Below are positions 15,981 to 26,500 of a DNA stretch of 64,000 nucleotides, piece after piece (within the stretch, counting starts at the first letter, position 1; the number at the start of each line of letters is the position of its first letter). The position numbers were made by a program, and so were the translations under genes. This stretch comes from Roseitranquillus sp963776845 (GTDB lineage Bacteria > Pseudomonadota > Alphaproteobacteria > Rhodobacterales > Rhodobacteraceae), in the NCBI GenBank assembly GCA_963776845.1, contig CAVZOJ010000003.1, positions 434,001-498,000 of the forward strand, read 5' to 3'. The notes under the pieces were generated by a model. That model did no database searches. It was not told the origin of the DNA and worked only from the letters and a program-made list of their open reading frames with translations.

Positions 15981-15984
<4 letters not shown>
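15460..15984 (-). CDS. HdeD/DUF308-family membrane protein
   Basis: The 174-residue protein consists of six hydrophobic helices arranged as repeated short pairs (WLVLGVLSVLFGLFCLGNAV, LLLVAGAFQIIAGF, FILGALLAILGLSFLFNPL and so on), typical of the HdeD/DUF308 family linked to acid stress in enterobacteria. The role in this organism is unknown. The ATG (15984) overlaps the leuC stop (ATGA), so translation is coupled to leuC, and an RBS GGAGG lies inside the leuC end. Placement inside a leucine operon suggests constitutive co-expression rather than acid induction. Confidence 0.88.
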
Positions 15985-17399
<1,415 letters not shown>

Positions 17400-17420
17400 C
17401 GGACCCTCCGCGGAGGTGAT

Positions 17421-17476
17421 TTGTACGAAACTGTACATTTCGAGAGGCGCGTTTGTACAAAAACGTACAAACGTAC
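17421..17476. promoter_or_regulatory. Four-GTAC repeat element A, upstream of leuC
   Basis: GTAC occurs at 17423, 17433, 17455, 17465 and again at 17473. The first pair is TTGTACGAAACTGTAC and the second is TTTGTACAAAAACGTACA. The same architecture, with identical 10/22/10 spacing and shared TTTCG after the first pair, occurs at 36472-36520. It lies 22-77 bases upstream of the leuC start, so it is probably an operator or promoter element for leuC. The binding protein is unknown to me. Confidence 0.45.
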
Positions 17477-17678
17477 GCGAGAGATTTCAGCCCCGCGCAT
17501 GGGCGGCTCGGTCGTGGCGCCGCGGCGGCCGGTGCGGTCGCCGATGTCGAGGGGCGGGATCATCGGGGGCTCGTAGCGCGAACGTGGCGACAGGATCAAT
17601 ACGGGCTGCTCCGATGACGGCCGCTTCGGCGCCTGAACCGGACCGGCCTGTCGGACGTAGAGAGACAGGCGAGGTGCG

Positions 17679-18314
17679 ATGAACCGGATCGTGGCGAGAT
17701 GGCTAGTGCTGCTGACATTGATGACGGGCGCGGCGATGGCTGCGCCTGAGCCGAGGAGCTGGCGCGGCTACGAGGTGCCGGCCTATTCGGTGGAGCGTCG
17801 CGACGGTGACGTGGAGATCCGCCAGACCACGCCGCACCTCGTCGCCGAAGTCACGCTGAAAGGAAGTCGCGACGCGACCTTGCGGCGGGGCTTCCGAACA
17901 CTCGCGGGGTTCATCTTCGGCGGCAACGAGACCGACGCGAAGGTGGCGATGACGGCGCCCGTCACGCAGAGCGCCGGCGTGCGGATCGACATGACCGCAC
18001 CGGTGACGCAGCAGGGCGGAGGCGATCTGTGGACCGTGCGCTTCGCGATGCCCTCCGGCTATACTGCCGCGACATTGCCGAAGCCCGAGAACGAGGCGAT
18101 CCGCATCGTCGAGGTGCCGGGGGAGCGCGTCGCGGCCCTGCGCTTTTCGGGATGGGGCAGCTTTGGCCGGTGGGGACAGCAGGAGGCGGAGCTTCGCCGC
18201 TGGCTGGCGGCGGAGGGGCTGGAGCCGGCGGGACCGGCGCGTCACCTCTACTACGACGACCCGTTCACGCTGCCGTGGAAGCGCCGCAACGAGGTGGTTC
18301 TGCCCCTACGCTAA
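17679..18314 (+). CDS. SOUL-family haem-binding protein, exported
   Basis: The 211-residue protein has an N-terminal signal peptide (WLVLLTLMTGAAMA, cleavage near residue 22) and one SOUL/HBP domain. Recognisable blocks are YEVPAYSVERRDGDVEIRQT, RTLAGFIFGGN, repeated MTAPV motifs (KVAMTAPVTQ, RIDMTAPVTQ), FAMPSGY, and the closing ARHLYYDDPFTLPWKRRNEV. Family members bind haem or related tetrapyrroles; the physiological role in bacteria is unclear. The ATG is preceded by GAGAGACAGGCGAGG. It diverges from leuC with about 280 bp between them, most of which holds element A and otherwise no gene. Confidence 0.88.
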   Translation: MNRIVARWLVLLTLMTGAAMAAPEPRSWRGYEVPAYSVERRDGDVEIRQTTPHLVAEVTLKGSRDATLRRGFRTLAGFIFGGNETDAKVAMTAPVTQSAGVRIDMTAPVTQQGGGDLWTVRFAMPSGYTAATLPKPENEAIRIVEVPGERVAALRFSGWGSFGRWGQQEAELRRWLAAEGLEPAGPARHLYYDDPFTLPWKRRNEVVLPLR

Positions 18315-18499
18315 GTGCGGCAGAGCGCGCGACGCGCGAAAACGCCAGCGATAGCGGACGGATCCGAGCTGCGCCGGGCGAGACCGGTACGTCCGTTCGT
18401 CGTTGCTGGGCTTGGCCGAGCGGGGCCGCGACACCGCCGCCAAACTTTGGACGGGGTAGCGGCGCGGGCGCGCAGCCCGCGGCGCCCCGGGAAGGGCGG

Positions 18500-18652
18500 C
18501 TATTCTTCCTTGTCGGACGCTTCCTGCGTGTCTTCGGTCTTTGGTGCCGGCGCGCGGCGAAAGCGCTTGATGTTCGCTCGGGTGCCGACACGTGCCGGTT
18601 CGGCGAGGAACTCGGCAAGGTCGAACTTGGGCTTCATGGAAAACATCGTCAT
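18500..18652 (-). CDS. Conserved-looking 50-residue small protein
   Basis: On the minus strand an ATG at 18652 follows a strong RBS (GGAGG, then CCTGCTGCG). It opens a 50-codon gene ending in TAG at 18500. The product starts MTMFSMKPKFDLAEFLAE, has a basic middle (RVGTRANIKRFRRAP) and an acidic tail ending DKEE. Codon third positions are G/C-rich. There is no membrane segment and I recognise no domain. Charge segregation suggests a nucleic-acid- or protein-binding accessory role, which is only a guess. The sequence on either side (18315-18499, 18653-18941) holds no other gene that I can support. Confidence 0.55.
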   Translation of the reverse strand: MTMFSMKPKFDLAEFLAEPARVGTRANIKRFRRAPAPKTEDTQEASDKEE

Positions 18653-18941
18653 CGCAGCAGGCCTCCTTTTGGGGACGCAATCTGCTGCGCCTCTCTACAT
18701 ATGGGGCGTCGCGCCCGGAATGCGAACTGGCCGGAGACCGACCGGCCCGCCTGCGCTGCCGCGCGAGGCGAGGATTCCGCAGGCGGCGCAGCTCGTTGCG
18801 CCGGACCCTTGGGTGCCGAAACGCTCGGGCAAAAAATCCGACGCGTCGCAGACCGCATCGTCCCGAAGACCCAGGGGAGGCCGGAGTCGCCGCGACCCCG
18901 GTCGCCCTTGCCCCCCTGCCGCAACCGCGCGATAATTCGGC

Positions 18942-20666
18942 ATGGAAACGGAGCTGCTAAGGATCTGGCTGACGCTCCAGGACTTCTGGAGCGTCGTCGA
19001 GACGCAGATCGTGCTCATGTGGCTGCCCTCGCGGCGGCTGCAGCTCGCCGTGATCGCGGTTTGCTTCGTCGCGGCGTGGCTGCTGAGGCTGGCCGTGGTG
19101 CCGCGGCTGCGCGCCTGGCTGCACACGCGGGAGGGCTGGCCCAGGTGGCGCTTCCGCACGATGGTCGTGGTCCAGAAGCGGCTGCAGCTGATCTTTCTCG
19201 CGGCCATGCTGTGGGCGGTGACGGGGTTGATGAAGCTGGTCTTCTTCTTCCCGTCGCGCAGCTATCTCGTCGAGCTCGCGGCGTGGATCGTCCTGACCTG
19301 GCTGCTGGTCAGCATCGCCGCGCGCCTGATCCGCAACGTCGTGCTGCGGCGCGCCGTGACGTGGGCCGTCGGCATCTGGGTGACGCTGTACTATGTCGGG
19401 CTGGTCGACGAGACGACCGCGCTGCTCGACCGCATCGCGCTCGAGGTCGGGCAGTTCCGCATCTCGGTGCTGACGGTGATCGAGGCGCTGGTCGTCACCG
19501 GGCTGCTGTTCGTCCTGGCGCGATTCCTGACCCGCATCGCCGCGGCGCGGATCCAGGCGAACGAGGGGATCAGCCCGTCGGTGCAGGTGCTGTCGGTCAA
19601 GCTGATGCAGATCGGCTTCTTCGGTGCCGCGATCCTGATCGGGCTGACCGCGGTCGGCGTCGACCTGACGGCGTTCGCGTTCCTGTCCGGGGCGATCGGC
19701 CTCGGTCTCGGCTTCGGCCTGCAGAAGGTGGTGTCGAACCTGATCTCCGGGCTGATCCTGCTGATGGACAAGTCGATCAAACCGGGCGACGTCATCTCGC
19801 TCGGCGAGACGTTCGGCTGGATCAGCAACCTTGGCGCCCGCTACGTCGGCGTCGTCACGCGCGACGGCAAGGAATACCTGATTCCGAACGAGGACCTGAT
19901 CACCGGGCAGGTGGTGAACTGGTCGCACTCGAACCGCTTCGTGCGGCTCGACATCTACTTCGGCACCGCCTATCGCGACGACCCGCACAAGGTGCGCAAG
20001 GTGGCGGTCGACGCGGCCAAGGGCGTCGAGCGGGTGCTGAGCCACCGCGCTCCGGTCTGCCACATCGTCGGTTTCGGCGACAGCTCGGTGGACTACATCC
20101 TGCGGTTCTGGATCGATGACCCGACGGGCGGGCTGACCAACATCCGCGGCAACGTCTATCTGGCGCTGTGGGACGCGTTCCAGGAGAACGACATCACCAT
20201 TCCGTACCCGCAGCGGGAGGTGAAGGTGCTGGAGGGCAGCCGCGCTGGAGACGGCGCAGACGGGGCTGCGCGACGCGGCGGAATAGAGTTCCCCGCCGCG
20301 CCGCCGGTTTCATGCAGCCGGGCGCTCCCCCGATCTGCGTCAGTGGTTGCGCAGGGCGTCGATCAGTTCGTCCTTGGTCATGTCCGATCGGCCCTCGATG
20401 CCGATTTCCTGCGCGCGATCGTAGAGATCGTCCTTCGACCAGTCCTCGTAGGCGGGCGACTTGCCTCCCGCCTTCGACGGATGCTGGTCCGGGTTGGCCT
20501 TGGCGTTGGCGATGCGGGCGGCCTTTTCCTTGCTGGCGCCGTCCTCGCGCAGGTCCTCGTAGAGCTTGTCGTCCTTGATCTGCGGTCCGTGATTCTTGGC
20601 CATGTGCGACCTCCTGGAGTTTGCCGATGGAACGCGGACGGCCGAAGCGCGTTCCAATCTGGATGA
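18942..20666 (+). CDS. MscS-family mechanosensitive channel, C-terminus altered by a frameshift
   Basis: An inner-membrane tension-gated channel. Several hydrophobic helices (residues about 25-200) precede the MscS pore and beta domain: FLSGAIGLGLGFGLQKVVSN, SGLILLMDKSIKPGDVI, RDGKEYLIPNEDLITGQVVN and ENDITIPYPQREVKVLE. The family protein should end just after this, and reading with one base fewer near 20240 gives AALETAQTGLRDAAE and a stop at 20284-20286. As written, the frame runs about 125 codons further, antisense through the next gene, with no resemblance to any channel tail. The channel core is complete, so function may survive. Confidence 0.85.
   Translation: METELLRIWLTLQDFWSVVETQIVLMWLPSRRLQLAVIAVCFVAAWLLRLAVVPRLRAWLHTREGWPRWRFRTMVVVQKRLQLIFLAAMLWAVTGLMKLVFFFPSRSYLVELAAWIVLTWLLVSIAARLIRNVVLRRAVTWAVGIWVTLYYVGLVDETTALLDRIALEVGQFRISVLTVIEALVVTGLLFVLARFLTRIAAARIQANEGISPSVQVLSVKLMQIGFFGAAILIGLTAVGVDLTAFAFLSGAIGLGLGFGLQKVVSNLISGLILLMDKSIKPGDVISLGETFGWISNLGARYVGVVTRDGKEYLIPNEDLITGQVVNWSHSNRFVRLDIYFGTAYRDDPHKVRKVAVDAAKGVERVLSHRAPVCHIVGFGDSSVDYILRFWIDDPTGGLTNIRGNVYLALWDAFQENDITIPYPQREVKVLEGSRAGDGADGAARRGGIEFPAAPPVSCSRALPRSASVVAQGVDQFVLGHVRSALDADFLRAIVEIVLRPVLVGGRLASRLRRMLVRVGLGVGDAGGLFLAGAVLAQVLVELVVLDLRSVILGHVRPPGVCRWNADGRSAFQSG
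20340..20603 (-). CDS. Small Rho-N-domain (Rho termination factor N-terminal-like) protein
   Basis: The 87-residue soluble protein has the start at ATG 20603 (MAKNHGPQIKDDKLYEDLR) chosen for the AGGAGG RBS before it. The first half (SKEKAARIANAKAN) is basic and helical. The second half (WSKDDLYDRAQEIGIEGRSD, then MTKDELIDALRNH) matches the SAP-like fold of Rho N-terminal domains, suggesting nucleic-acid binding. Proteins of this kind are common, poorly characterised and often stress-associated. It is convergent with the MscS gene, whose elongated frame runs antisense to it. Confidence 0.75.
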   Translation of the reverse strand: MAKNHGPQIKDDKLYEDLREDGASKEKAARIANAKANPDQHPSKAGGKSPAYEDWSKDDLYDRAQEIGIEGRSDMTKDELIDALRNH

Positions 20667-20742
20667 AGGGAACCCAGCGGTCGCAGGGGCGTTCCGTCCT
20701 GCAATTGCGTACCGCCGCTGTCCCTTGCCGTGAGGTTCTCTC

Positions 20743-21652
20743 GTGACGCAGGCCGAAACCTCCGTCGAAGAACGGAAACGCGACTACGCGCGCGATCATA
20801 CCGACGACGAGGCGGTATCCGCGGTCGAGGAGGAGTCGGAGGAGCGGTCGGTCACCGAGGCGACCCGCCTGTCGGCGCGGCTGATCTACGAGGTCATCCG
20901 GCGCGACGGCGAGGAGGAGCTCAGCCGGTCGAAGACGTCGCTCATCTGGTCGGGCTTCGCCGCGGGGATCCTGATCAGCTTCAGCGTCATCGGCGAGGCG
21001 ATCTTTCGTGCCCACCTGCCGGACACCCAATACCGCTTCCTTCTCGAGAACCTTGGCTACACGCTGGGATTCCTGCTCGTCATCATGGGGCGGATGCAGC
21101 TCTTCACCGAGAACACGATCACGACGGTCCTGCCGCTCATGGCGCGGTTCTGCATGGAGTGCATCCGCGACACCGCGCAACCTCTGGACCATCGTGCTTG
21201 CGGCCAACGTCGTCGGCACCTTCGTCGCGGCGGGCTTCATCTATCTCACGCCGGCGTTCGCGCCCGAGGTCAAGATGGCGATCAACGAGCTGTCCCACCA
21301 CGCCGTCGACATGGGATTCTTCGAGGCCTTCTTCCGCGCGATGCCGGCCGGCGTGCTGATCGCGGCGCTGGTGTGGATGATGCCGTCGGTGCCGTCGGCG
21401 GACGTCACGATGGTGGTCATCTTCACCTGGCTGATCGCGGCGGGCGATTTCTCGCACGTCGTCGCGGGATCGGTCGAGATGGCGTACCTGATCCTGTCGG
21501 GGCAACTCGGCCTGGGCGAAGGGGTCTTCGGGTTCTTCGTGCCGGTCCTCGCCGGCAACATCGTCGGCGGAACCGCGGTCTTCACCGCGATGGCCTGGGG
21601 CCAGGTCGCGAACGAGCTGCGGGCGCGGCGCCGGCAAAGACACGCACATTGA
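20743..21652 (+). pseudogene. Formate/nitrite-transporter-family membrane protein, frameshifted
   Basis: It starts with GTG and an acidic N terminus. The first frame gives LSARLIYEVIRRDGEEELSR, SGFAAGILISFSVIGEAIF and GYTLGFLLVIMGRMQLFTEN to about 21,175. The next frame gives NLWTIVLAANVVGTFVAAGF, SHVVAGSVEMAYLIL and FVPVLAGNIVGGTAVFTAMA to 21652. Dropping one base in ACCGCGCAAC joins the halves into a protein of about 303 residues resembling the YfdC-like branch of the FNT channel family (six helices, pentameric anion channel). The substrate is unknown. As written the product is truncated. Confidence 0.8.
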
Positions 21653-21728
21653 CGCACGCGAAAAATGTTCGCTGGCACCGTTCGGGGCGAGGCGCTAAGC
21701 CTTGGACCCGCTGGCCGGGGATTGACGG

Positions 21729-23541
21729 GTGAACTGCAAGACAAGACTAGGTGCCATCGTGCTGGTGGCCGGTGCGTTGACGGTGACCGGACCCTCGAAA
21801 GCCTTCGAGAACGTTGGTTTTTCCGCGCCCGGCGCGTCCGAGGAATTGACCGAGCGCCTGCGGAACGCGTCGCTGCTGCTGTCGAGCGAAGTGCAGGCGA
21901 CGGACGATGTCCAGGAGATCCTGGCGGCGGCGCGCGCGGAGTACGCGCGGATGCTGAGCGTGCTCTATGCCGAGGGGCGCTTTGGCGGGGTCATCAACGT
22001 GCTGGTCGACGGCCGCGAGGCGGCGAGCCTGTCGCCGCTGAGCCCGCCGAGCTCTGTCGGACGGATCGAGGTGCGCGTGCAGCCGGGGCCGGTCTACACC
22101 TTCTCCCGCGCGCAAGTGAATCCGGTCGCCCCCGGGACCGAGTTGCCGGAGGGCTTTAGGGTCGGTGCGACCGCAGAGGTTCCGGTGATCCGCCAGTCCG
22201 TCGATGCGGCGGTCCAGGGGTGGCGTGATGCCGGCCACGCGAAGGTCGACATCGCCGGACAGGACATCACCGCCCTGCACCCGCAGCAGAACGTCGCGGC
22301 GACGATACGCCTGACGCCCGGCCCGAGCGTGACGTTCGGCCGGTTCGAGGTGACAGGCAACAGCGCCGTCCGCGAGAGCGCGATACGTCGGATCGCCGGC
22401 TTTCCGGCGGGCGAGGATTTCTCGCCCGAGCGTCTGGAGCAGTCGGCGCGGCGCCTGCGTGACACCGGCGCCTTCCGGTCCGTCGCAATGGTGGAAGCGG
22501 AGGATCTGGAGCCCGGCGCCCTGCTGCCGATCACCGCCACCGTTGCGGAGGAAGCGCCGCGCAGGTTCGGTTTCGGCGCCGAGATCGAACTCGACGGAGG
22601 GGCTTCAGCTGTCGGGCTTCTGGCTGCACCGGAACTTCCTCGGCGGGGCGGAGCGGCTGCGTTTCGACGCGGTCGTGTCGGGCATCGGCGGGTTGACCGA
22701 CGGGGACTATGCCGGGGTGGACTTCAACCTGTCGACCACCTTCCGCCGTCCGGCGACGCTGAACCCCGACACCGACCTGATCCTCGGCTTCGAGGTCTCG
22801 GACGAGAACGAGCCGGACTACTCGTCGCAGTCCTTCACGATCGGCGCCGGCTTCGCACGGAACATCCGCGACCGCTTCACGGCCGAATACGGGATCGGCT
22901 ACTTCTATTCGCGGGACGAGAACGACAGCGGCGTCACCGAGTATAGCCTGCTGACGTTCCCGCTCGGCGGGATGACCGACCGCCGCGACGATCCGCTGAA
23001 CCCGACAGGCGGCTATTACGCCAATGCCGACCTCACTCCATTCATCGGCCTGAACGATGCTTCGGGGAGCGGCGCGCGGTTCATGTTCGACGGCCGGCTC
23101 TATCGCGGCTTCGGCACGGATGACCGGTTCGTCGCTGCCGGGCGATTGCAGCTCGGCTCGATCCTCGGCGCCGAGCTGGAGGAGGTGCCGAACGACTACC
23201 GCTTCTACTCGGGCGGCGGCGGCACCGTGCGCGGCCAACCCTACGAGAGCCTGGGGGTCACCCTTCCGAACGGGCAGGAGTCGGGCGGCGCGAGCTTTCT
23301 CGGCCTTTCGGGCGAGGCCCGCATCGGCATCACAGAGAGCTTTCAGGGCGTCGCGTTCGTCGACTACGGCTATATCGGCGAGAACTCGTTCTACGACGAT
23401 ACCGGCGGCGACCAGGTGGGCGCCGGCATCGGTGTGCGCTACCTTTCTCCGATCGGGCCGATCCGGCTCGACCTCGCGGTCCCGGTGACCGAGTCGGATG
23501 AGTCGTTCCAGGTCTACGTGGGAATAGGACAGGCGTTTTGA
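21729..23541 (+). pseudogene. tamA: TamA-type outer-membrane assembly protein, single-base frameshift
   Basis: The start is GTG, with a signal peptide (LGAIVLVAGALTVTGPSKA). POTRA-type domains follow (VQPGPVYTFSRAQVNP; LTPGPSVTFGRFEVTGNSAV), then a 16-stranded Omp85 barrel with GFWLHRNFLGGAERL, GGYYANADLTPF, SGGGGTVRGQPYES and the terminal strand ending VYVGIGQAF. The reading frame changes near 22,600 within GACGGAGGGGCTTC; three Gs instead of four would restore DGGLQLSGFWLH. In family members TamA works with TamB to insert outer-membrane proteins or move phospholipids. It overlaps tamB. The rest of the gene shows no decay, so a recent mutation or a base-calling error is likely. Confidence 0.85.
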
Positions 23542-26500
23542 GATACTGGCTGGCCCTTCCGATCCTGCTGCTGCCGCTGACCGTGGCAGCACAGGAGGAT
23601 CGTGGCTTCTTCGGCCGGATCTTCGGCGGCGGCGACGAGGAGGAGCAGGACGGCGGCGGGTTCCTCGAGCGGCAGATCGAGAACGCGCTGTCCGGCGCGG
23701 GCCGCGAGGTCACCGTGACCGGCTTCGAGGGGGCGTTGTCCTCGCGCGCGACGCTGGAGGAGCTGACCATCGCCGACGACGAGGGCGTGTGGCTGACCCT
23801 GCGCGACGTCGTGCTCGACTGGAACCGCTCGGCGCTCCTGCGCCGGCGCGTGCAGGTCCAGGAACTGACGGCGGGCGAGATTCTGCTGCCGCGCCTGCCG
23901 GAGTCGGAGGAGAGCCGAGGCCGTCGACGTGCCCTCGCCCGAGGCGCAGGGCTTCTCGCTGCCGGAACTGCCCGTCGCGATCGAGATTGGCCGCCTGAAC
24001 GCCGAGCGGGTGGAACTGGGCGAGCCGCTGTTCGGCGCGGAAGCGGTGGTGACGCTGGAAGGCGCTTTGTCGCTTGCCGGCGGCGCCGGCTCCGCCGACA
24101 TCGCGGCAGAGCGCATCGACGGCGAGGAGGGGCGCCTGTCGCTCGAGGCGTCCTACGACAACGAGAGCCGGGAGCTGGCCGTCGACCTCGACCTGGCGGA
24201 GGGTCCGGACGGGATCGTCGCCAGCCTGATCGACCTGCCGGGCCGGCCGTCGCTCGAGCTGACGGCGGCGGGCGCCGGGCCGCTGTCGGACTTCGAGGCG
24301 GAGATCGCCCTGGCGACGGGCGGCGAGCCGAGGCTTGCCGGCACCGTGACGCTGGGCGAAGCCGAGGGCGGCGGCCAAAGCTTCGCGGCCGAGCTTGGTG
24401 GTGACGTCGCGCCGGTCTTCCTGCCCGAGTACCGCGACTTCTTCGGCCCGGACGTGTCCCTGGTGGTCAATGGCGCGACATTGCCGGAAGGCGGGACGCG
24501 GATCGATGAGCTGGCCCTGACCTCCGATGCGCTGCAACTCGAGGGCGAGGCGGCGATCGGCGCGGACGGCCTGCCGGACCGCATCGACCTTTCCGGCCGG
24601 ATCGCGAACGGGGATGGCTCGCCAGTGCTGCTGCCGCTCTCGGGGCCGCCGACACGCCTGCAGAGCGCGACCCTGGACGTGGCGTTCGACGAGAGCGTCG
24701 GCGACGAGTGGACGCTGGACCTTGTCGTCGATTTGCTCGACCGCGAGGGCTTTGACGCGGCGCGCATCGCCGTCGACGGATCGGGGCGGATCAGCACCGA
24801 GGGTGGGCGGACGGTGACCGCGGACGTCGATTTCTCGGCCTCCGACCTCAGCCTCTCGGACGGCGGCGCGCAGCAGGCGCTGGGAGAGGAAGTCACCGGG
24901 CGCGCGGTTCTGGCCTGGACCGAAGGCGAGCCGCTGGTCCTCGACGTCCTGACGATCGACGGCGAGACCTACGGCCTGCAGGCCGAGGGGCAGGTCGCGT
25001 TCGGCGATGCGCTGAACGTGCAGGGCGAGGCGGCCCTGTCGGCGCGCGACCTGTCGGCGTTCTCGGGTCTCGCGCAGCGGCCCCTCGCCGGCGCGGCGGA
25101 GGTGACGCTTGCAGGGTCCGGCGACCCGCTGGCGGGCCAGTTCAGCCTCACGGTCGACGGCACGACGCAGGACCTCCAGCTCGGGATCCCGCAGGTCGAT
25201 CCGCTGCTCGACGGGACCGGCACCCTGGCGGTGCGGACCGAGCGCAGCGAGACCGGCACGCGGATCGAGACGTTCCGGATCGAGACGCCGCAGCTGACGG
25301 CGGACGGCGACGGCACGCTCGCCACCGGGTCGAGCGAGGTGCAGCTGACGGCGTCCGTCGCGGACACGTCGCTGATCGCCGAGAGCCTGTCCGGTCCGGC
25401 CGACCTGGTGGTCTCGGCGGAGGAGGTGGATTCCGGCTGGGCGTTCGACGTCGATGCCAGCGCGTCGGGCGCCGATGTCGCTGCGGCGGGCTCGGTCGAC
25501 CTGCAGCCGGATGTGCCCGTGGTGACCGCCGACTTCGACGTGAGCGCCGAGGATCTCGGCGCGTTCTCCGACCTTGCCGGGCGCGACCTTGCCGGGACCG
25601 TCTCGGCCAGCGGCGAGGTGCAGACCGGCTTCGACCTCGAGCGCGCCTCGATCGACGCGACCGTGTCCGGCAACGGCCTCGAAATCGGCGACCCGCGCAT
25701 CGATCCGCTGCTCGACGGCGCGGTCGACATCTCGGTCGACGCGGTGCGGGACGGCGACACGGTCGTGATCGCGTCCTTTCAGCTCGACGCGCCGGACGCC
25801 GATGTCACCGCGTCGGGCCGGATCGAGGACTTGATGGTGTCGCCGGTGTTCGACGGCGACGTCACGGTGTCGTCGCCTGATCTGTCGCCGTTCTCGGCCA
25901 TCGCCGGGCGGGAGCTGGGCGGCTCGGTCGATGCGGCGGCGTCGGGGACGCTCGCCTTCGATCTCTCCGACGTCGACCTGACGATCGACGCGACGGCCGA
26001 GGACCTGGACCCCGGCCTGCCCGGCGCCGCGGCGGCACTGGCCGGCCGGACGACGCTGGCGGCCGCGGCGACCTACGACGGCGAGCGTGCCGAGATCGCG
26101 AACCTGGACCTGTCGAACTCGCAGATCACCGCGTCGGGCAACGGCGTGCTCACCGGGCTCGATGCCGCGCCGACGTTCGAGGGCGACGTATCTGTCGCGG
26201 CGCCCGACCTCGCGCCGTTCTCGGGTCTGGCGGGGCGGGAGCTCTCCGGCTCGTTCGAGGCGGACTACGAGGGGGTCGTTGCGACCGACCTCAGCGCCGT
26301 CGACGCATCGCTCAGGGCGCGCGGCCAGGATATCGACCTGGGGCTGCCGGGCGAGCCGATCTTCCCGGGACAGATGTCGCTCGACGTCGCGGCGCTTCGC
26401 GAGGGCGACACGGTGACCCTGTCCGAGCTGTCGCTCGACAGCCAGAACCTGACTGCCGAGGGCGCAGGGCAGATCACCGACCTCGAGTCGTCGCCGGTCT

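Noticed and set aside
18029..20119. 696-codon plus-strand frame overlapping SOUL, the 50-codon gene and mscS
   Set aside because: Composition is Arg/Gly/Ala-rich without domains, and it is out of frame with two recognised genes.
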